Positions 10,899-22,647 of a stretch of DNA of 64,000 nt are shown here, in pieces (the first letter of the stretch is position 1; every line of letters begins with the position of its first letter). Location: NCBI RefSeq assembly GCF_964204645.1, contig NC_134027.1, forward strand, positions 11,954,485-12,018,484. The letters are read 5' to 3'. The position numbers and the translations under genes were made by a program. The DNA comes from Tubulanus polymorphus. Lineage: Eukaryota > Nemertea > Palaeonemertea > Tubulaniformes > Tubulanidae. The notes below the pieces were generated by a model. That model made no database searches and was not told the DNA's origin. It was given only the letters and a program-made list of their open reading frames with translations.

Positions 10899-10988
10899 TC
10901 CCTCGAGCCGGACTTGAACCAGCGACCTAAGGATGACAGCTCACGATGCCTCTACAGTCCTCCGCTCTACCAGCTGAGCTATCGAGGG
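10899..10988 (-). tRNA. tRNA-Tyr(GUA) with 17-nt intron
   Basis: Third copy of the array. The exons are identical to the other two. The intron (10935-10951) has its own sequence but shares the same flanking bases (GACAGC on the plus strand). Confidence 0.95.
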
Positions 10989-11270
10989 AACTTACACATC
11001 TAATCCATGTTTATGAAGAAATTATTCCCAAGTGTAGGTATATAAATGTACCCATTAGCTAAAGCTGTGCGATTTTGCTACGTGAATGGTGGCGAACGGT
11101 TGCAATTGAGTTCGAATTTGAAATCAATTACGCTATATTTCAGGAGACCCTATCTGGAAGTTGAATGTTTGTTTGGTTAGAGAAGAAGACTTTTAGTTAC
11201 AAATGTACGTTACAGCAGTATGTTATCTATCGATGCGTACAACGCAGAATGTGCGAAACTACGTATGTAA

Positions 11271-12404
11271 CTAGGGGTCCAGGGACACCATGCCCACTTG
11301 GGAAGTGGTTCCAAATGCTCAACAATCTAACAATTTCAATATTCAACGCCCCCTGGTGACCATATACAAAAACCAGTGACCTTGAAACACACCACAATCA
11401 TAGAACATGTCAGCAGCTACGGTTTTGTAATTGATTGTGACAACAAAATATGCCTGGTTACCAATTCAATATGGAAATACTAAGTTATTCTACTATTCAA
11501 TGCTCCCTGGTGACCATATTCAAAACCCAATGACCTTGAAACTCACCACGATAATAGAACATGTCACGAACTATAACTTTGTAATTGATCATGGTAACAA
11601 AATATGCCTAGGTACCAATATAATAAGGAAATACTAAGTGATTCTACTATTCAACGCCCCCTGGTGACCATATATAATAACTAATGGCCTCAAAACTTGC
11701 CACATTCATAGATGATGTCATGAGCTACAATTTTCCAATTGATTGTGGTTACAAAATATGCATAGTTACGAATATAATATAGAAATGCTAAGATGTTGCA
11801 TTATTCAACGCCCCTGGTAGCCATATACAACATCCAATGACCTTGAAACTCACCACAATCATAGAACACGTTATGAGCTACAACTTTCTAAATGATTGCG
11901 GTAACAAAATACGCTTAGATATCAATATAATGTGGAAAAACTTGTTCCCACTTACGGATGAGTACTGGTGACACAAAGATGACCGCCAATTGCGTCATAA
12001 TTGGCTGATGAAAAATACCTAATAGGTATAAAACATCCCTTTTCAAAGAATACCCATCACAAGTTGCAATGAGAAATGGTTAACCAGTAGGAAGCTACAG
12101 GACTCAGAATTCGGGCCAAAATTAACATTTTTGGGCACTAAAAAGGTCATAGGACGGCCATCTTGAGTCCGATCGACCCAATTTTTGTTATGCTGATGGG
12201 CCCTGGGGGGCTTCACATATATCCGCTGAAGATGTATCTAGGGTAGATACATGTGTAACCCAAATATCAAGACATTACCTTGAAGCGTCTTCAAAACTTC
12301 CCAAAATGACTGGATTCCGTCTACGGACGGACGGACGAACGGACGGACGACGGACGAAAAGTGAACGCAATAGCCCGCTGGGACTAAAGTCCCAAGTGGG
12401 CTAA
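11271..12404 (+). mobile_element. Pearl/HINE-like non-autonomous element, copy A (complete)
   Basis: The head reads CTAGGGGTCCAGGGACACC ATGCCCACTTGGG. Then come four tandem units of about 155 bp, each with CAACGCCCCCTGGTGACC near its start (about 11344, 11499, 11656, 11808). A unique region, a GGAC/GAAC microsatellite (12335-12360) and a 3' hairpin (GCTGGGACTAAAGTCCCAAG) ending GGGCTAA follow. Head, tandem core, microsatellite and terminal palindrome in that order match the pearl-type elements of bivalves now linked to Helitrons. There is no coding content, and mobilisation by a Helitron is inferred. The head word GCCCACTTGGGA is the inverted match of the tail TCCCAAGTGGGC. Confidence 0.75.
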
Positions 12405-12419
12405 AAAGCAGCCGATATA

Positions 12420-12950
12420 TAGGCGCGTTCACACGACAAAATTTCGACCGGTCTAAATTATCAAAGCGTTCACACGGGCAAAAATACCGTTCCAAATTAG
12501 ACCGGTCCAGTTTAGATGCGACTGTGGGGTCTAATTTGGCACGGTCTAAAAGAGCGAACCAGGTCCGTTCCAAATTTTGGACCGGTCTAAATCTATGTGT
12601 GTTGACAGAAACTGGTAGCAGGTCAAGTCTAAATCGTAATTCTGAATATATGCTGTAGACCTTTGCGGTAGAGTGTGAGTCCAGTTTATTAAGTTTTAAA
12701 TGCCTGTATTACCGTTTATGTAATCATTTATAAGTACTGTTTTCCTCCCTATTCTATGGAAATGTTTGGAGCGAAGTCTTTCTGGCAGAAAGACTTCGTC
12801 CACTTAATCATTTAGCAGTTGGCGACATCTTGTAGGCCCGGTGACAAGAGATTTTATCAACGCGTGTCAAAACGCCGTGTGAACGCTCACCAAAATTTGG
12901 GTACGGACCCATTTAGACCGGTCTAACTAGTTGTCGTGTGAACGCAGCTA
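12420..12950. repeat. TIR element with GCGTTCACACGACAA ends
   Basis: The left end is GCGTTCACACGACAA, the right end its complement, and inner words ACCGGTCTAAAT/ACCGGTCTAACT repeat in inverted order. It is about 530 bp with no transposase. It starts only about 15 bp after pearl-like copy A ends. Confidence 0.7.
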
Positions 12951-13059
12951 ATGAACATTAAGCTCACACATTTGGAAGCAAAATGAAGTTTCAAAAGTGT
13001 AAACCCAGCATTGATCCACTGTGATTTTGTTCACGACATTAACTACAATGGAAGCGGAC

Positions 13060-13440
13060 ATTTCACCTTCCGTTTACTTTCCGGTGCGTTGATGTTTTCG
13101 CCCTGATAAAACTCTTTCAACAGTTTTACAGCGTCCTCGCCTTCGACGTCTGCCATACAGCGAAACTCGCTGCCTTACGAATCGATCTTGTCGCTGTGAA
13201 TGTTCAAAACTGAACTGTAACCGCCGAAACGTTGATAAGCTCAGCCGTATAAACTACGAGTGGAATGTGCCATATACGAATACGTCCCGCACACATTATG
13301 CAAGGTTCTACGGTAATGTATGTATAAAGTCGAATTCTAGAAAATGCCAAATCGCTAAATCGCCAGCCATGAGATCGGCATGTCTGGTACGTTTTTTTTG
13401 GTCTCGTTGACGTGGTTGCTTCTTGTTCCGATTTCACGAT
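13060..13440 (-). pseudogene. ADAT2 (tRNA adenosine deaminase) retropseudogene
   Basis: The minus strand has YITVEPCIMCAGRIRIW, the zinc-binding PCxxC of the tRNA A34-to-I deaminase ADAT2. In shifted frames it continues with QRFGGYSSVLNIHSDKI and ends LLKEFYQGENINAPESKRK, the family's C-terminus. Upstream, a broken NHVNETK-type segment and TRHADLMA resemble the zinc-binding HAE region. Several frameshifts and stops break it. The pieces lie contiguously although the animal gene is normally interrupted by introns, so a processed copy is likely. Confidence 0.75.
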
Positions 13441-16030
13441 CGTTATAGACTATATAATACACCCGACGGGTACTTCACCCCGAGATTGCGCTTCTCTGGC
13501 AACGTCGAGACATCGACTCATCCACTTTGCGGCATTTTAAAAGATACAATTGAAATTTATACGCGTAATCGAAATACATGTGCAGTCAACTCCGTTTACT
13601 CGCCCTAATCAGACAAGGCCAACTCGGAATTATTTTGACAACATTTGAATCCCCTTCTGACTTGGTAACGTATTCTCTTATTCCTTACTCAGATTTTGCT
13701 TACCTGACCAATTTTGCCGGCCCGAGTCAGGCGAGGTTAACGATACGTTGGCCTACATTACGTATCTTCGGGGGGGGGGGTGGATTTTTATACGGATGAA
13801 GTGAGATATTTCTACGAGTAAAATGCCATTAAAGGTCTTATCTGAAAAAATATCTGGACTTGCCAACGTCCACGAAATATGTGATAATGAGAGAAAGTCG
13901 ACTCTACTCGTTACTAACGCGGACTTTCGTTAGTTTCATCGTCTGGCAGTTTCGCTAATTCAAGAGTTCAGTCCGATATGAAGTTTGACATGAACAGGCA
14001 ACGTGTAATCGAAATACCGAAATACGCGCAATCGAAATACATGTACTCGCAAACAATTAGAACTTTCGTTACATGGTCGGATTTCAGTTTCGTTAATTCA
14101 AGAGAACAGTCCAAGTTTGACACAAACAGGCAACAAAACTGCTTGGTATAATGTAACGACATTTGCGTGCATCGACATTTATCAAGAACCAGAGTTCGAT
14201 CTAACGAATTAAAGTCACTCGCCCGTGGGGCAAGTATATCTGAAATTTCGCTTGCCCCCTCAAATATCAACTTGCCCTATATAGTGCGAAAAAAGCTTTG
14301 AGACAAAATTGCACTAGCCCAGCGGACAAGTGATAATGATAACCTACTTGCCCTGATGTGAGTATACTTGTCCCGGGCAATCGGACAAGTGCTTAGATCA
14401 GGAGCCAATCAATTGAAATTTAGAAAAAGAATTTTCAAACCAATAAATCAGGTGAACCGTAACAATACAAGCGCAGGTTCAACAGAATACAAGCACAGGG
14501 TAATTCAAGGGATTCCTCGTATCAAGTAGGCCTACCTGATTTCCAAAAGGAATGATTTAATCAAAAACATATTTGCCTATTGTCGATTTGTATAAGCCTA
14601 AGCGTAGGAGATTTTGGTTGAAATACTGTACCAAAGTGTAATCGTAAAATAAGAATCAAGTGCCGAATACCTATTCGCAGCCGTTATTTTCAAATCTTAT
14701 AGCAAAACCCGCGAAATCTATACAGTGAGAAATTGAATCTATTTAAATAAAAACAATTTTTACTAACCTGAATTCGTGAATTTCTAGACGATAAATGAAA
14801 TTTCCAAGTTATTTTATGGGCAAAAAACCGTTCTCTCCTCCGATTCGGTAGATGTTTTAGGGAATTTCAATTTGTGCAAGATAAAGGATGACCGGTTCTA
14901 ATAAGGCCTAGAACTTTCGACAATTTATGAAGCGGAAAATATAAAATACGACACTAAAAATCAATAAAGCTGAAGGAGATATTTCTGACATGCAACGTTT
15001 AAGATAATTCGACGTTTTAATAATTCGAAGTGGAAAATTATCCACTTCAAATCATCAGCAATATTTAAATTAGGATTTAAACAATGAAAATGACCTCACA
15101 CGGAATTTTGGGGCTTTGGAGTCTAGGTAGAGTCACGTGAAAGAAATCACGAATCAATTTTTCGTTCGGCAAAAGCAGGGACAGGGTCAAACTTTGACAG
15201 TTTGGTCGGAGTCTACTCATGGTACGGTACATAAGGTATCACATAAAATATCTTTAAAGGTCTTACTTCTGGAGACAATATTGTATTGCACAGGCTTTTT
15301 TCAGACAAGGATCGACACCGCTTTCCTTCGTAGATATTATCGTTCAATCGTGAAATATTCACTGCATAGTGGAGCAATAAATAAATTTAAGTTGATTTGG
15401 AATTTGTTGGATTGAAAATACAACGCTGTAAAACGTATTCTGTATAATTTAAACAAAAAAAGCAAATTGACTATGAAAAATACAGAAGAATTACAATAAA
15501 ATTATATGTTTGTAATAGATATCTCGCTTTGAAAAGTGAAAACCTCGGTTTTCAACCCGGTTTCGACGTTTCTAACGGAAGAGATGAAGAGTACCAAGAC
15601 GTTCCGTACGGTGCTGCTACCTGCTGATTGAAAAGAATTCACGCGTTAGCTGGCTGTCAGGTTCGAATCCATCTAATAGTACATATTCTGACAACAACCG
15701 TTGTCTTGCAATAATGAATTTGTCCAATCAATCCAGTATAAATTTCAAAATTCCCAAATAAAGTTGCTGTGAGGATCCTTTTATATGCTTTCGACTCGTT
15801 AATTGTTTTCCCGGAGATGTCTGAATTTGAGCAGTCAATCCGAATTGGACCCACTCTTCCTATAACAGGAAAATCACATACTGGTTTAACGGTGAGAAAT
15901 CATAACACGCCCGAGGGCCAAGGCCGGACGGTTGGGCGAATAATTCCTCGTGTTTGTGGTACCGGTACCAACGAACTTCAATTTACACAGCTCTTAAATA
16001 TAATTCTACTCATTCCCACTAGGCCCATTC
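13441..16030. other. Gene-free stretch with low-copy repeat debris
   Basis: AT-rich sequence with no convincing exon. A poly-G run lies near 13771-13780. A block at 14215-14400 repeats CTTGCCC / GGACAAGTG words. A tRNA-like B box (GGTTCGAATCC, about 15660) hints at an old SINE. The frames found (for example 15137-15415) look random. Confidence 0.4.
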
Positions 16031-16039
16031 CTCCAGGGG

Positions 16040-16690
16040 TGGATCTAGGGGGGAGGGGGTGAATAGGGTGGCTAGCCACCCCCTCAAATGCCTTCCAAAC
16101 CATTTTTATAAGGGGCTTTTTCGTGTAAATAGCCTATCTCTAAGAAGATGTAATAAGAATGTTAGCTGCCTCAGAATCAGAACTAACGGTAGCGTTGTGA
16201 CTTTGTTTTATATACCTATTGTATGACGCGGTATGCTACGAGCAATCATCGAGCAATCATCGAGATGATTGCTCGTAGATATAAGTTAGTGTATCCATTC
16301 CGCTAGGCCGTATCCGATAAACGGTCATTTTCCCAATCAAAACTATTTGACTTTTTCCCAATCTGTGTCAAAAAATTTCCAAAACCAGTACCATGACAAA
16401 TTGTAAATTATGATGTCAAAATATGTCCTGCATATGAAAAATGACCTGCTAAGCTTCCCCCAATCATCTCATTAAACCTCATCCTGGCCACGGCTCAGCA
16501 GGATGTCATAATTTTCACTGAAACCATCGTTCAAATGATGTCAAATTGCACCATTTTCCGAGGATTTTTCTAAATTTTCTAAATGTCGAGGGGGACACCC
16601 CCTCGAGCTCCCCCGTCCCCCGTCTCGCGACCTTCGGTCGCTCGGACTTCGCCGAAGACTTCTCCGACTTAGCGAAAATTCGGTTAGGAG
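16040..16690. repeat. Dispersed repeat with GGGGG-rich ends
   Basis: It begins GGGGTGGATCTAGGGGGG and ends in a GAGGGGGACACCCCCTCGAG block followed by CGACCTTCGGTCGCTCGGA. The closing block (ATTTTCTAAA next to a G-run/C-run hairpin) resembles ones at about 29930 and 41550, suggesting one interspersed family. A perfect 15-bp hairpin at 16236-16278 is embedded. Confidence 0.5.
16236..16278. repeat. Perfect 15-bp stem hairpin
   Basis: CTACGAGCAATCATC and its exact complement GATGATTGCTCGTAG are separated by 13 bases. No neighbouring gene gives it a role; a repeat-internal palindrome is likely. Confidence 0.7.
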
Positions 16691-18522
16691 TAATCTAGAA
16701 TGACCAAATTTGATTCATCGAAAATGGGTAAGCTTCTAACTTTTCATGAATGATTTTTCTTGTCACAGGGTCATTCTTCGCGAGTAGCTGCTTTTCTAAG
16801 CAAATACTAATAAACAATTTTCAATAATATCCTTCAAAAAAATTAATGCATGAACGTTTATGGCCAGGACCTTATTCATCTATGTTCAGCAGTGACCAAG
16901 ACATAGCAAGATGGCCGCTATGACGTCATGAAACTATGACGTCACAGGGAAAAAATCCCGACGTCACGTCAAAAATTGTTGAAAAAATCCCGACGTCACG
17001 CATGGAGTGTGAAAGAGAAACAAATTTTCAAAATGGTCAATAAGCTTATAGTTCGTGGTACATGTAAATTTCCTTACGTGGACTACTTGAATTATGGTAT
17101 ATATTTAGCATTTAACTACTTTCAAGTTTGTGTAAAAGAATTGTATGCAAAATCATAAGATGTGAAGGTTTTTTATAAGAAGATATACAAATATTAAGTT
17201 TAGAGAATATATTTCTGTCGAGAGAAGGTTTATGTACATTTAAAAGGAATGTATTACTCATTTCAACTACTTATCATTATAAGGGATCAAATTTTTAGTT
17301 TTCAGCTCCGTGATGGAGATAAATTTTTGTGATGGAGATGAATGTTCACCAATGGAATCGCGAAGGCCGAGATGATTTTATTTCAAATACCATTTGAGGG
17401 TTCAAAAGAGAATGATATGAATGTTTTTAGAAGATTTTACTAAAAGGGGATTACTTAAGATAAATACGTTGACAGAGCCCATCACATGATCAGATTTGTG
17501 AATATTAGATACAAATATATCATGATTTAGTTAATCTCCGTCACGAAACCGGAATGCCAAAGTGTGACGGAGATGAACGTGACGGAGATAAATAACTAGA
17601 TGTGCATGAGGGGTTACATCTTTTATTGAGCAAAGCGCGGTAATGTCCTCAATCAATATTGGGGACGCTCCCCCAAACAAATTAAAATGGACTCATCCTA
17701 AGAATAGAAGTTATTTCTACTCACTCATACTATATATGCAATACATCAGATGGGCACAAATTTTGCATCTAATCACAGGTGTAATATTATGAGAATGAAA
17801 TATGGACTGTCTATCGGGGACGTGACGATATCGCGTAGGCCTGCAGTAATTTCCAATGGATTAAAAATCACCATTAGATGCAAAAAATTTCTCGATATTC
17901 TATTCAAACAATTAGTTTATTGCTGAAGAATGACCCCAAAATGTCATATTTTGTGGGTGCAGAGAAGGATTCGATGCCCTAAAGTGACTCAGATTATGCA
18001 TCTCGGAGCCCCCAAAAATTCAAAATGTGATAGGACATGTTCCCTTCCACAGCTGATCAGTACTCAAAATACTATGCTAGAGATCTCCGCCCCTTTTCGG
18101 TGCCGGCATTCATTTTTCACCCTTAAACTCCTTACTTGTTCGACTTATTAACTAAACGTTGATACCGCTGACCTGCAGTTCCAATCGTACTAACGACAGT
18201 CCTTATTTGCTATCCAATTACCGAAAATCCTATCAATCGTACAGCCCCATGATCGTTGATGTCCCATCCGTTTTCATCTGCAAACCGAATAGAATCGGCC
18301 ACGGCCAATTTCAATATAACTTTAATGTGGCAACGGCGTGAACTAACTGGTGCCTGGTCAGGGAATGCACACATTTATACCAAACCAGACTGATAAGAAT
18401 TATGGAGGCGTAAACCCTGACCAACACCAGATCGCCCTAAAGACTACATAATACAAATACAAAATCTTTACAAAAATATTCATACTATTAAAACTATTCA
18501 TTGACTCTGAAAACCTCTGAAG
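16691..18522. other. Gene-free AT-rich stretch
   Basis: No gene seen. A CCCGACGTCACG word is repeated at about 16957 and 16988. Words of the type GTGACGGAGATRAA recur at 17310-17600, suggesting a decayed repeat. The open frames are short and unremarkable. Confidence 0.4.
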
Positions 18523-18815
18523 AATTTTTATGGTGGAATTTCTTCGAATTCTTTCTTATCACAAATAAATTTTGGTTATAATCTTTTAAAATACTTACTA
18601 CTTACTAATTGCTTATAATGTCCTCTGGACCTTAGCATGTAATTATTTTGTATACTATTGACAGTTTAATAAGATGTATTTGTACTTAAAAAAAAAATAA
18701 ATTTTGGTTAGGAGGTCCGGTAACACCTAAAGAAGTTCCCTCCGTTGTATTGTTAAGTGTTGCGAACATGGACAGTGATAATGAGAAAGAATCTCGGAAT
18801 TCCACCATAAAAATT
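18523..18815. repeat. MITE with AATTTTTATGGTGGAATT termini
   Basis: The left end AATTTTTATGGTGGAATT and the complement of the right end match, and the match extends over about 40 bp to TTCTTATCAC / GTGATAATGA with a few differences. It is about 290 bp and non-coding. Confidence 0.7.
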
Positions 18816-20711
18816 ATGGTATTGTTAGGTCAATGGCATTGCTTAGTTTCTCGCCATTAACTACGTAGGTTACTTCGTATCACTGTTTTGGTTTTACAGT
18901 TTATTCATAACAGTCGATCAAGAAATAAGATAACCAGAATCACTGTGGATTATTTAAACTGTACGTAAAGAACCACATATTCAGAGATGTGAATATCCTG
19001 GTGTTTTTTAAAAACTTTCTGGTGTTCGGTAAAGATAGATGCCGTCTATCATAAATACTTTGCAGTTGAAGGCACATTGACGACGATGGTTTGCTTTGCA
19101 CTAACGGTTGCCTAGATGACGCTTCGGTTAACAATCTGCAAAGCGTCGAATTCTCTTACCCCAATATCATTTCTTGGTTGATTTGGTTATCAAGCGTTCG
19201 GACATTCAATGATTTTTCATCTGGGTGTGAGTGCCTCATGTGGTAAATACTTTTCTGTGAGCTTACTCATAGAAAGCTATTGCGGGAATTCAGTAACCGA
19301 ACCACTTTTACGAACTGTACATTCAATGTTTACATATACATATTTTGTTACGGACCCGTCTTAAAACTCATCATTGTTTTAAACAGCAATAAGTAGGAAG
19401 GTTTGACGAAGAACACCAAACTCAATTTCACATGTTTGGTCTACAGCTTTAATGTCAAATGCAGCTGCATAGGCAAAATGGGATGTCCACCAGAACACAG
19501 GAAAAAGTGAAGTGATCTATGTTTGCAGGATCCGCTAACGACTATTTTCTACGAAGGACTTTCCTTTATAAACAATCCTCGCAAAAACTCATGCTCTGTG
19601 AATGATATAGCGTATTTACATTCGGACAACCAACTCAGAATCTGACAAAGTTAGGTTTAGATTCTGTAACAAGATGCGCTTTTTCAATAGTATCGAGTTT
19701 GCATAGTCACCAGGTCTGGCCTTACACGGTCATTCATGCCGAACGTACCCTAGGAGCTCAATCCTTCTGATGAAAATTCCAGGTCATCAAAAATCAAATA
19801 GAACACTAGATCACGTACCGATCATCTTACAGACGATTACGACGATATGACGCACAGAGACTGATTCATGCCGATAGAGAGGTCAATTAATTTGACCCTC
19901 AGTAACAATGAAAGTAAGCATAACTTTTGTTAAAATAGATTTCATTTTTCAGGTTTAAAATCACATTTCCACTGTATATGAGATTTTGAATAATAATGGT
20001 TGAGTGAGACTGGCGGGACAGAGAAATGGTAGCGAAAATCAAAATGGCAAAAAGCTTGTCGGTCCCTACGGCACTGATGTATTTAGGGTCTTATGATGTG
20101 AAATGGAGCACAATGCGCTATATGAACCTCTTAAGGAGCGGATCCAAGGTCAATTTTTGAGGGTCTTGTGAGATATGAAAATGAGTAAAACAAACTCCCA
20201 AAAACTTGATAGGCCTAGATGATATTTCTCTAAGTGGCCAAATATCATGAAACGATCCAAATAACCAAGACAATCTCATAAAACAATATTGTCAATTTTT
20301 TTATTGTCAAGTTATATGCAAGGTGCCTTTTCATTTCTTTCTTAATAAGTTGCATTACTTGGAATTCGGTCTCGTATGACGGACGCGATAGCGCTGAAGC
20401 TTCCAAGCGAAACAGGAATTTTCGAACGAAAAGGGCTATTCAAAACTTGAGGGTCTTGGTCCCCAGAAAGCGCACCTGTTCTTTCCAAAAAGTGGTTTTA
20501 GGTTTATTTTTTGTGCCGTGTATGAGTTAAAAAAAATGTTATCGAAGCGTTTAAGGAGTGCTAGGTGATGAGTTCACGTGCACTACGTCGTAGTTTCGAA
20601 ACGAATATATTCCAACAGCCCTGATTGGATAATGGCTAGACACGTGGACATATGTCGAACGCTTTTCATTCTGTTCTGTAGCCGTTATATTTTCGTCGTT
20701 AGCTATATAGC
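18816..20711. other. Intergenic DNA upstream of the GPCR
   Basis: Nothing assignable. It should contain the promoter and 5' UTR of the GPCR, but no convincing TATA box or initiator was fixed. Confidence 0.4.
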
Positions 20712-21761
20712 ATGCCTTCTAATTCTGCTACAACATTTAATGTCACTGATTATCTTAGCGCAACCTGTCCAATCAGAACAGTCTATATCCACGTGCATTA
20801 CATCTACCTATTCGGGATTGGTCCTCTATGCGTAATTGGACTGATTTTCAATTGTATAATTTTCCTGACAATCCGACACCGACAGCTGCGTGACACCGGT
20901 AACCAGACGAATTCGTTCTTGTTGCAACTGTTAGCGATTAGCGACAGTTGTTTTCTGCTGATTTCATTCGTATTTTTCGTCGTGCGACATTTGTACGAGC
21001 GACTGCGCTATGCAAACGAATTAACTGTTTACAGATTGAATGACGATGCAATCGGTTATGTGTTCTTTTTGGCTACGCTTTATCCGTATTTCTTCACCCA
21101 ACAGATCCGCAGTTGGGTCGTCGTCACAATGTCCGTTGATCGGTATTTGCACATTCGCTTCCCGTTTTTGGCTCGAAAAAGGGCCACAGTAAAATTGTAC
21201 AAGGCTGTTTTTCTGGTCAATGTCGTTACATCAGCGTTGGTTCATTTATTGACGGGGTACCTGAAGCACGGCGCTGTTCTAAAAACCCACCCATGTCTCC
21301 CAAGTCGGACCAGGTATTTCAAAACAACGCATTGGTTTATAAGCCAAGATTTTTTGAAATGGTTCAATAGTGTTTCGTATTTTGTATTTCTGGTCGGTTT
21401 GCCACTATTAGTTCTATGCTGCGTGAACACTTTACTGATTTTGGCTGTCAGGGGTGCCACAAAGTCATCCGAGTCCCTTGCCGCGAACGGCGATTCTGGT
21501 GATTCCCGCGCACAGAATCAAGCAACTTTAATGGTCATCGCTGCAGTAGCAGTATTCATACTATGCGAAAGCCCGTCTTGTATTGACCGCGTTGCCAGCC
21601 TCCTCTATAAATTTAGGCATTCATCGAGTTTTCTCAATTACGCCCGTAAGGTTAGCCTATTGCTGGTAGTTTTGGACTCGGTTCTCAATTTTCTGGCTTA
21701 CTGTTTATTCAGTAAAAGATTTAGAAATGACGTATTTCATTTTTTGATCCATACGCGATGA
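20712..21761 (+). CDS. Single-exon class A G-protein-coupled receptor (peptide-receptor-like)
   Basis: An intact 349-residue frame with seven hydrophobic segments, at about residues 31-53, 66-90, 113-135, 153-175, 219-243, 270-290 and 309-331. The rhodopsin-family landmarks are there: FNC in TM1, LLAISDS in TM2, SVDRYLHIRFP (DRY) closing TM3, and cysteines before TM3 (as ATCPIR in the N-terminus) and in loop 2 (HPCLPSR). TM6 has LCESP where CWxP is usual, and TM7 has LNFLAYC where NPxxY is usual. Both variants occur among invertebrate FMRFamide/peptide-type receptors, so a neuropeptide receptor at the plasma membrane is my inference. There is one N-glycosylation site (NVT, residue 10). The start has A at -3. 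Intronless, which is common in such expanded receptor families. The ligand is unknown. Confidence 0.85.
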   Translation: MPSNSATTFNVTDYLSATCPIRTVYIHVHYIYLFGIGPLCVIGLIFNCIIFLTIRHRQLRDTGNQTNSFLLQLLAISDSCFLLISFVFFVVRHLYERLRYANELTVYRLNDDAIGYVFFLATLYPYFFTQQIRSWVVVTMSVDRYLHIRFPFLARKRATVKLYKAVFLVNVVTSALVHLLTGYLKHGAVLKTHPCLPSRTRYFKTTHWFISQDFLKWFNSVSYFVFLVGLPLLVLCCVNTLLILAVRGATKSSESLAANGDSGDSRAQNQATLMVIAAVAVFILCESPSCIDRVASLLYKFRHSSSFLNYARKVSLLLVVLDSVLNFLAYCLFSKRFRNDVFHFLIHTR

Positions 21762-22647
21762 CGTATAATAACCATTTCAAAAATGGCTGATCCACACTCT
21801 CGAAAGTACTCCTGTATGGTTACAAAAAAGAAGTCGATTTGTACTTAAATCAAACCTTAAACCTTTCTAGCCATAGGATTTTTTTTCTAGCCCGAGGCTT
21901 TTCAAAATATAACAAAACAACCAGAGGCTTTTCAAAATATAACAAAAGAACCCCTAATGTGCTCAGCGCTCACTATTGAATTTTCAATTTGAATTCTGAA
22001 AAATAATACACCTTGAAAATTTCCGGTCCAATGGGTGGAAAATTAAAGCTAAATAAGCACAAATTGTTTCCCATTTTCCGAGCCACTTTTTTACCAGTCT
22101 GCCTGTAAAAATTACCACCCTCTGCGACTTATTATGATGTAGATTTGAACATGCTGCACATGCGGAGACGGTCTTTTTGTTATTATTAAAAAATGTTGAC
22201 CGCTCGCGAACCCGAATACCCCCGAGCTATGCATTTATCAGCGAGGGAGTGACTTGATAAAAACTATGTTCAATGATGCCGCCACAACACGGATTCTTAT
22301 TTTATACCTTTTTGCCCGACCCTGTTTCGCCTGATCATTTGAAATAAAGTACCTTTTTAGCCTCATGACGATGTTATATGTTAGGGAATTGAGCAGAATG
22401 AAGCGTACACGCACGTTACGAATCTCTTTCCAGTAAGTAGGCCTACTCTGATATTTTTCATAGCGTTTGAAGAGCTATAATTCAATTTCTTTCCTTGATA
22501 AAAAATGTCAGTCGACGATCCAGGAATTATTGCAGCTGATACAATAAATTAGGAATATTTACACGGTATTTGATTTAGATAAATTCATCATGATTTAGTT
22601 ACCCTCAATTCTAATTAAACGGGCACTTAATGTGCGTAAGCACAATA
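21762..22647. other. Intergenic stretch after the GPCR
   Basis: AT-rich. A 27-base phrase around TTTTCAAAATATAACAAAA is repeated in tandem at about 21900-21950. An AATAAA at about 22341 could serve as the receptor's poly(A) signal but is distant. No gene seen. Confidence 0.4.

Larger units (their letters stand above)
9789..11110. repeat. Tandem array of three ~515-bp units, each with a tRNA-Tyr gene
   Basis: The words CACAACAGTGRAA, CGACCMTGCARTGA, GGTGGCCAAAAA and, after the tRNA, GCTGTGYGAWA ... ACGAAATGGTAAAAA recur in order in the three units. tRNA 3' ends lie at 9869, 10385 and 10899, giving spacings of 516 and 514 bp. The flanks have diverged more than the tRNA exons. Confidence 0.85.
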
